From Planctomycetota bacterium (GTDB lineage Bacteria; Planctomycetota; SZUA-567): DNA of 8,617 nt. The position numbers and the translations under genes are program-made. The notes under the pieces were generated by a model, which was not told the DNA's origin, made no database searches, and saw only the letters and a program-made list of their open reading frames with translations. The stretch is taken from the NCBI GenBank assembly GCA_031270145.1, contig JAISYD010000291.1, positions 1 through 8,617 on the forward strand, read 5' to 3'. This document shows, piece after piece, positions 6,348 through 8,617 of the stretch; positions within the stretch are counted from its first letter, which is position 1, and the number at the start of each line of letters is the position of its first letter.

Positions 6348-8132
6348 CTATTTTTTCAGGCGATCCCGGAGGGAGGCGAGCTCCTCGTAAAGCTCTTGCG
6401 GGACCCGCTCGCCCAGGCTCTTGAAGTATGACTCGACGCCGTCGCATTCGGTCAGCCATTCCCGCTTGTCGATGGAGAGCAGTTTGTCGATGACGCCGGC
6501 GGGGAGGTTCAGGCCGGATAGATCCAGGTTTTCCGCTTTCGGCATGTTGCCGATGGGGGTCTCGATTGCGCCGACCTTGCCGCCACGGCGGTTCAGAATC
6601 CATTCCAGGACGCGCAGGTTGTCGCCGAAGCCCGGCCACATGAATTTACCGTTTTCATCCTGGCGGAACCAGTTGACGTGGTAGATGGCCGGCGGATTGG
6701 GGATCTTCTTGCCCATTTCCAGCCAGTGGCGGAAGTAGTCGCCCATGTTGTAGCCGACGAAGGGCGACATGGCCATGGGGTCGCGGCGGACCTCGCCCTG
6801 CTTGCCGTATTGGGCGGCGGTGCGCTCGGAGGCCATGGTGGCGGCGACGTAGGTGCCGTGCCGCCAGTTGAGGGACTCGTAGACCAGCGGGGCCAGCCGG
6901 GCGCGGCGACCGCCGAAGATGAAGGCGCTGATCGGCACGCCCTCGGGGTTGTCGACCTCCTTGGAGACGCAGGGCACCTGCTTGATGGGTACGGTGAAGC
7001 GGCTGTTCGGGTTGGCGCCGGGGATGATCTTGCCGTCCTTGTCCTTTTGCCCGGGCTTCCAGGGCTTGCCGGTCCAGTCGGTGGCGGAGGCCGGGGCCGC
7101 GGCGTCGTGGCCCTCCCACCAGACGGTCTTGTCGTCCTTGAGCAGGACGTTGGTGAAGATGGTGTTGCTCTGAACCGCCTTCATCATGTTGGGGTTGGTC
7201 TTGAGCCCGGTGCCGGGGGCGACGCCGAAGCAGCCGGCCTCGGGGTTGACCGCCCACAGGCGGCCGTCCTTGCCGACGCGCAGCCAAGCGATGTCGTCGC
7301 CAACGGTCCATACCTTGTAGCCCTTGGCCTTCATGCCGTCGGGCGGAACCAGCATGGCGAGGTTGGTCTTGCCGCAGGCGGAGGGGAAGGCGGCGGCGAT
7401 GTACTCGGTCCTGCCGTCGGGATATTCGACGCCCAGGATCAGCATGTGCTCGGCCATCCAGCCCTCCTTGCGCCCCAACCAGGAGGCGATGCGCAGGGCC
7501 AGGCACTTTTTGCCGAGCAGGACGTTTCCGCCGTAGCCGGAGTTGACCGACCAGATGGCGTTGTCCTCGGGGAAATGCAGGATGCGGCGCTTCTCAATGT
7601 CGAGCTGGGCCTTGGAGTGCAAACACTTGGTGAAGTCGCCGTCGCCGCCCAGGATGTCCAGAATCCTCTGGCCCATGTGCGCCATGATCCGCATGTTCAG
7701 GACGACGTAGATGGAATCGGTGAGCTCAATGCCGTACTTGGCGAAGGGCGAGCCGACCGGCCCCATGGAGAAGGGGACGACGTACATGGCGCGGCCCTTC
7801 ATCGAGCCCTTGAAGAATTCCCGCGCTTCGGCGTAGCCGTCCTGGCGGGACTTCCAGTTGTTGATGGGGGCGGCGTCCTCCTTCCTGTCGGTACAGATGA
7901 AAGTGAGGTTCTCGGTCCTCGCGACATCGTTCAGGGCGGTGCGGTGGTAGACGCAGCCGGGCAGGAGCTTCTGATCCAACTCGATCAATTCGCCGGAGGC
8001 CAGCGCCTCGGCGGTGAGCCGCGCCGCCTCCTGATCGCCGCCGTCGCACCAGTAGACGCTGTCCGGGCCGCACATGTCAGCCATTTCCTTGACCCAAGCC
8101 CGCATTGCCGCGTGTTCTGTCTTGCCTGCCAT
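6348..8132 (-). CDS. pckG: GTP-dependent phosphoenolpyruvate carboxykinase
   Basis: This 594-residue cytoplasmic enzyme (EC 4.1.1.32) interconverts oxaloacetate plus GTP with phosphoenolpyruvate, CO2 and GDP, the entry step of gluconeogenesis; some anaerobes run it in reverse to fix CO2. Family motifs are all present: RTENLTFICTD starting at 72, SGYGGNVLLGKKCLALR at about 198-214, metal ligands Lys209 and His229 (in AEHMLILG), the P-loop FPSACGKTN at 249-257 with the reactive Cys253, the metal-binding Asp pair in VGDDIAWL at about 277-284, and the guanine-binding region FIFGGRR at 404-410. The P-loop wording and length (about 600) identify the GTP type and exclude the shorter ATP-type PckA. 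The ATG start follows a strong AAGGAG site six bases upstream. The gene appears monocistronic, with its own promoter and terminator. No missing residue or truncation is seen. Confidence 0.97.
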   Translation of the reverse strand: MAGKTEHAAMRAWVKEMADMCGPDSVYWCDGGDQEAARLTAEALASGELIELDQKLLPGCVYHRTALNDVARTENLTFICTDRKEDAAPINNWKSRQDGYAEAREFFKGSMKGRAMYVVPFSMGPVGSPFAKYGIELTDSIYVVLNMRIMAHMGQRILDILGGDGDFTKCLHSKAQLDIEKRRILHFPEDNAIWSVNSGYGGNVLLGKKCLALRIASWLGRKEGWMAEHMLILGVEYPDGRTEYIAAAFPSACGKTNLAMLVPPDGMKAKGYKVWTVGDDIAWLRVGKDGRLWAVNPEAGCFGVAPGTGLKTNPNMMKAVQSNTIFTNVLLKDDKTVWWEGHDAAAPASATDWTGKPWKPGQKDKDGKIIPGANPNSRFTVPIKQVPCVSKEVDNPEGVPISAFIFGGRRARLAPLVYESLNWRHGTYVAATMASERTAAQYGKQGEVRRDPMAMSPFVGYNMGDYFRHWLEMGKKIPNPPAIYHVNWFRQDENGKFMWPGFGDNLRVLEWILNRRGGKVGAIETPIGNMPKAENLDLSGLNLPAGVIDKLLSIDKREWLTECDGVESYFKSLGERVPQELYEELASLRDRLKK

Positions 8133-8201
8133 GCCATTCTCCTTGAAGCGCCTAACAAACGAGTAAGTGCGTCCGAACGAAAGTCGCGCGCCAACCTAGT
8201 C

Positions 8202-8229
8202 ATTATACGCGCCGGGACGGGAAACGCAA
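8202..8229 (-). promoter_or_regulatory. Sigma-70-type promoter of pckG
   Basis: The minus strand has a perfect -10 box TATAAT (8207-8202) and a partial -35 box TTGCGT (8229-8224) separated by 16 bases. Transcription would start near 8195, about 62 bases before the pckG start codon. The -10 is strong and well placed; the -35 matches only three of six positions, so an activator may help. Confidence 0.6.
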
Positions 8230-8263
8230 CCGCAAATGTCGGCCGGGCCGGAAACCCTCGGAG

Positions 8264-8428
8264 TCATTCAATTCCCGTGAATGCCCTTTCCATTGCTTCG
8301 TCTCGGCGTTCGGCGAGCCGCCCGCCCGCGGCCGGCAAGGGATTTCCGCGCGCGGCGCGCGGGGGTCGGGAAGTCGCGAAAAAACGTCCCGCGAAGCAAC
8401 GCCGACGGTTTTTAGCGGATTCAGTCAT
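8264..8428 (-). CDS. Doubtful small ORF, 54 codons, upstream of pckG
   Basis: An ATG at 8426-8428, with AAGGGG about 5 bases upstream, opens a 54-codon frame (MTESAKNRRRCF...) that is very rich in Arg and Ala. I do not recognise it. Part of it is simply the translation of a GC-rich hairpin, and its third-position composition is not strongly gene-like. No minus-strand promoter is evident for it. It is listed only because the ribosome site is reasonable; it is more likely non-coding. Confidence 0.15.
   Translation of the reverse strand: MTESAKNRRRCFAGRFFATSRPPRAARGNPLPAAGGRLAERRDEAMERAFTGIE
8346..8362. repeat. GC-rich inverted repeat between pckG and the divergent promoter
   Basis: CCGCGCG (8346-8352) pairs with CGCGCGG (8356-8362) around CGG. 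There is no T tract on either strand, so it is not a standard terminator. In such a GC-rich stretch it may be incidental. Confidence 0.35.
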
Positions 8429-8517
8429 GCTTTCCCCTTGGATGAACCAGCGAAAAGCGTCAACTCCGGCCGAATCAATTTCAAGAATTAAATCACTCCG
8501 GGAAACCTTCGCGGCTC

Positions 8518-8546
8518 TTGACAAGCCGGTGGCCTTGCCCTATAAT
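8518..8546 (+). promoter_or_regulatory. Perfect-consensus sigma-70 promoter, rightward
   Basis: TTGACA at 8518-8523 and TATAAT at 8541-8546 are both exact, with the ideal 17-base spacer. An AT-rich patch at about 8475-8495 could serve as an upstream element. Transcription would begin near 8553 and run out of the window. Full-consensus promoters usually serve highly expressed genes such as stable RNAs or housekeeping operons. Confidence 0.85.
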
Positions 8547-8560
8547 CCGCCAGTTGCGGA
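8546..8560. promoter_or_regulatory. Inverted repeat at the start point of the rightward promoter
   Basis: TCCGC and GCGGA flank CAGTT, placing a 15-base inverted repeat over the predicted +1 and touching the -10 box. It could be a repressor operator or a small 5' mRNA hairpin. Only the symmetry is seen. Confidence 0.3.
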
Positions 8561-8593
8561 ATCCAGCCGTAACTTTTGGACGAATGGGGCGCC

Positions 8594-8617
8594 ATGGCAT
8601 TTTCCCCGCGAACAGGC
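8594..8617 (+). CDS. Possible start of a divergent gene, cut by the window edge
   Basis: An ATG at 8594 begins MAFSPRTG and runs off the edge, about 40 bases after the predicted start of the consensus promoter. GGGG lies 4 bases before it. A second ATG at 8584 in another frame is equally possible, and the transcript could instead be a non-coding RNA. Eight codons are too few to identify a product. Confidence 0.3.

Noticed and set aside
6020..6424. Plus-strand 134-codon frame in the intergenic region running into pckG
   Set aside because: There is no clear ribosome site, the composition changes midway, and it reads through the pckG terminator hairpin into the antisense of pckG.
6655..7506. 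283-codon minus-strand frame inside pckG
   Set aside because: It is a shifted reading of pckG, extremely rich in Arg, Gly and Pro, while the pckG frame carries every family motif.
1..8617. CRISPR arrays, tRNA or rRNA genes, prophage or toxin-antitoxin genes
   Set aside because: I looked for regularly spaced repeats, cloverleaf elements and typical small gene pairs and saw none. The short repeats found are isolated.

Overview
The window comes from a moderately GC-rich Gram-negative bacterium. UrtA carries a signal peptide for the periplasm, and the gluconeogenic enzyme is the GTP-dependent PEP carboxykinase. Nothing fixes the taxon; a deltaproteobacterial or other anaerobe-type chromosome is possible but is only a guess. 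All well-supported genes lie on the minus strand, so the layout below runs from right to left, in the direction of transcription.

Right edge (8133-8617): the upstream region of pckG. It holds a pckG promoter with a perfect -10 box, a GC-rich hairpin, a doubtful 54-codon ORF, and a perfect-consensus sigma-70 promoter (TTGACA, 17 bp, TATAAT). That promoter points rightward, out of the window, to a divergent gene of which only a candidate start codon is visible. Next comes pckG (8132-6348), a full-length GTP-type phosphoenolpyruvate carboxykinase, ending in a 16-bp perfect hairpin terminator within a cluster of three hairpins.

Middle (5705-6347): about 640 bases without a convincing gene. It includes an AT-rich stretch, a good sigma-54-like promoter (5960-5976) directed at the transporter operon, a long leader, and a palindrome about 40 bases before urtA.

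Left (59-5704): a compact operon for a branched-chain-amino-acid/urea-type ABC importer, in the order urtA (periplasmic binding protein), urtB and urtC (permeases), urtD and urtE (ATPases). A nitrilase-superfamily amidohydrolase follows 22 bases behind urtE. Overlapping urtB/urtC and urtC/urtD junctions and short gaps suggest one transcript. No urease or urea amidolyase gene is visible. The simplest reading is import of a urea-like or short amide compound followed by cytoplasmic C-N hydrolysis to release ammonia, under nitrogen-type (sigma-54) control. The actual substrate cannot be read from sequence. I see no clearly novel system. The most interesting points are the transporter/nitrilase pairing, the sigma-54-like promoter with its long leader, and the unexplained AT-rich gap.
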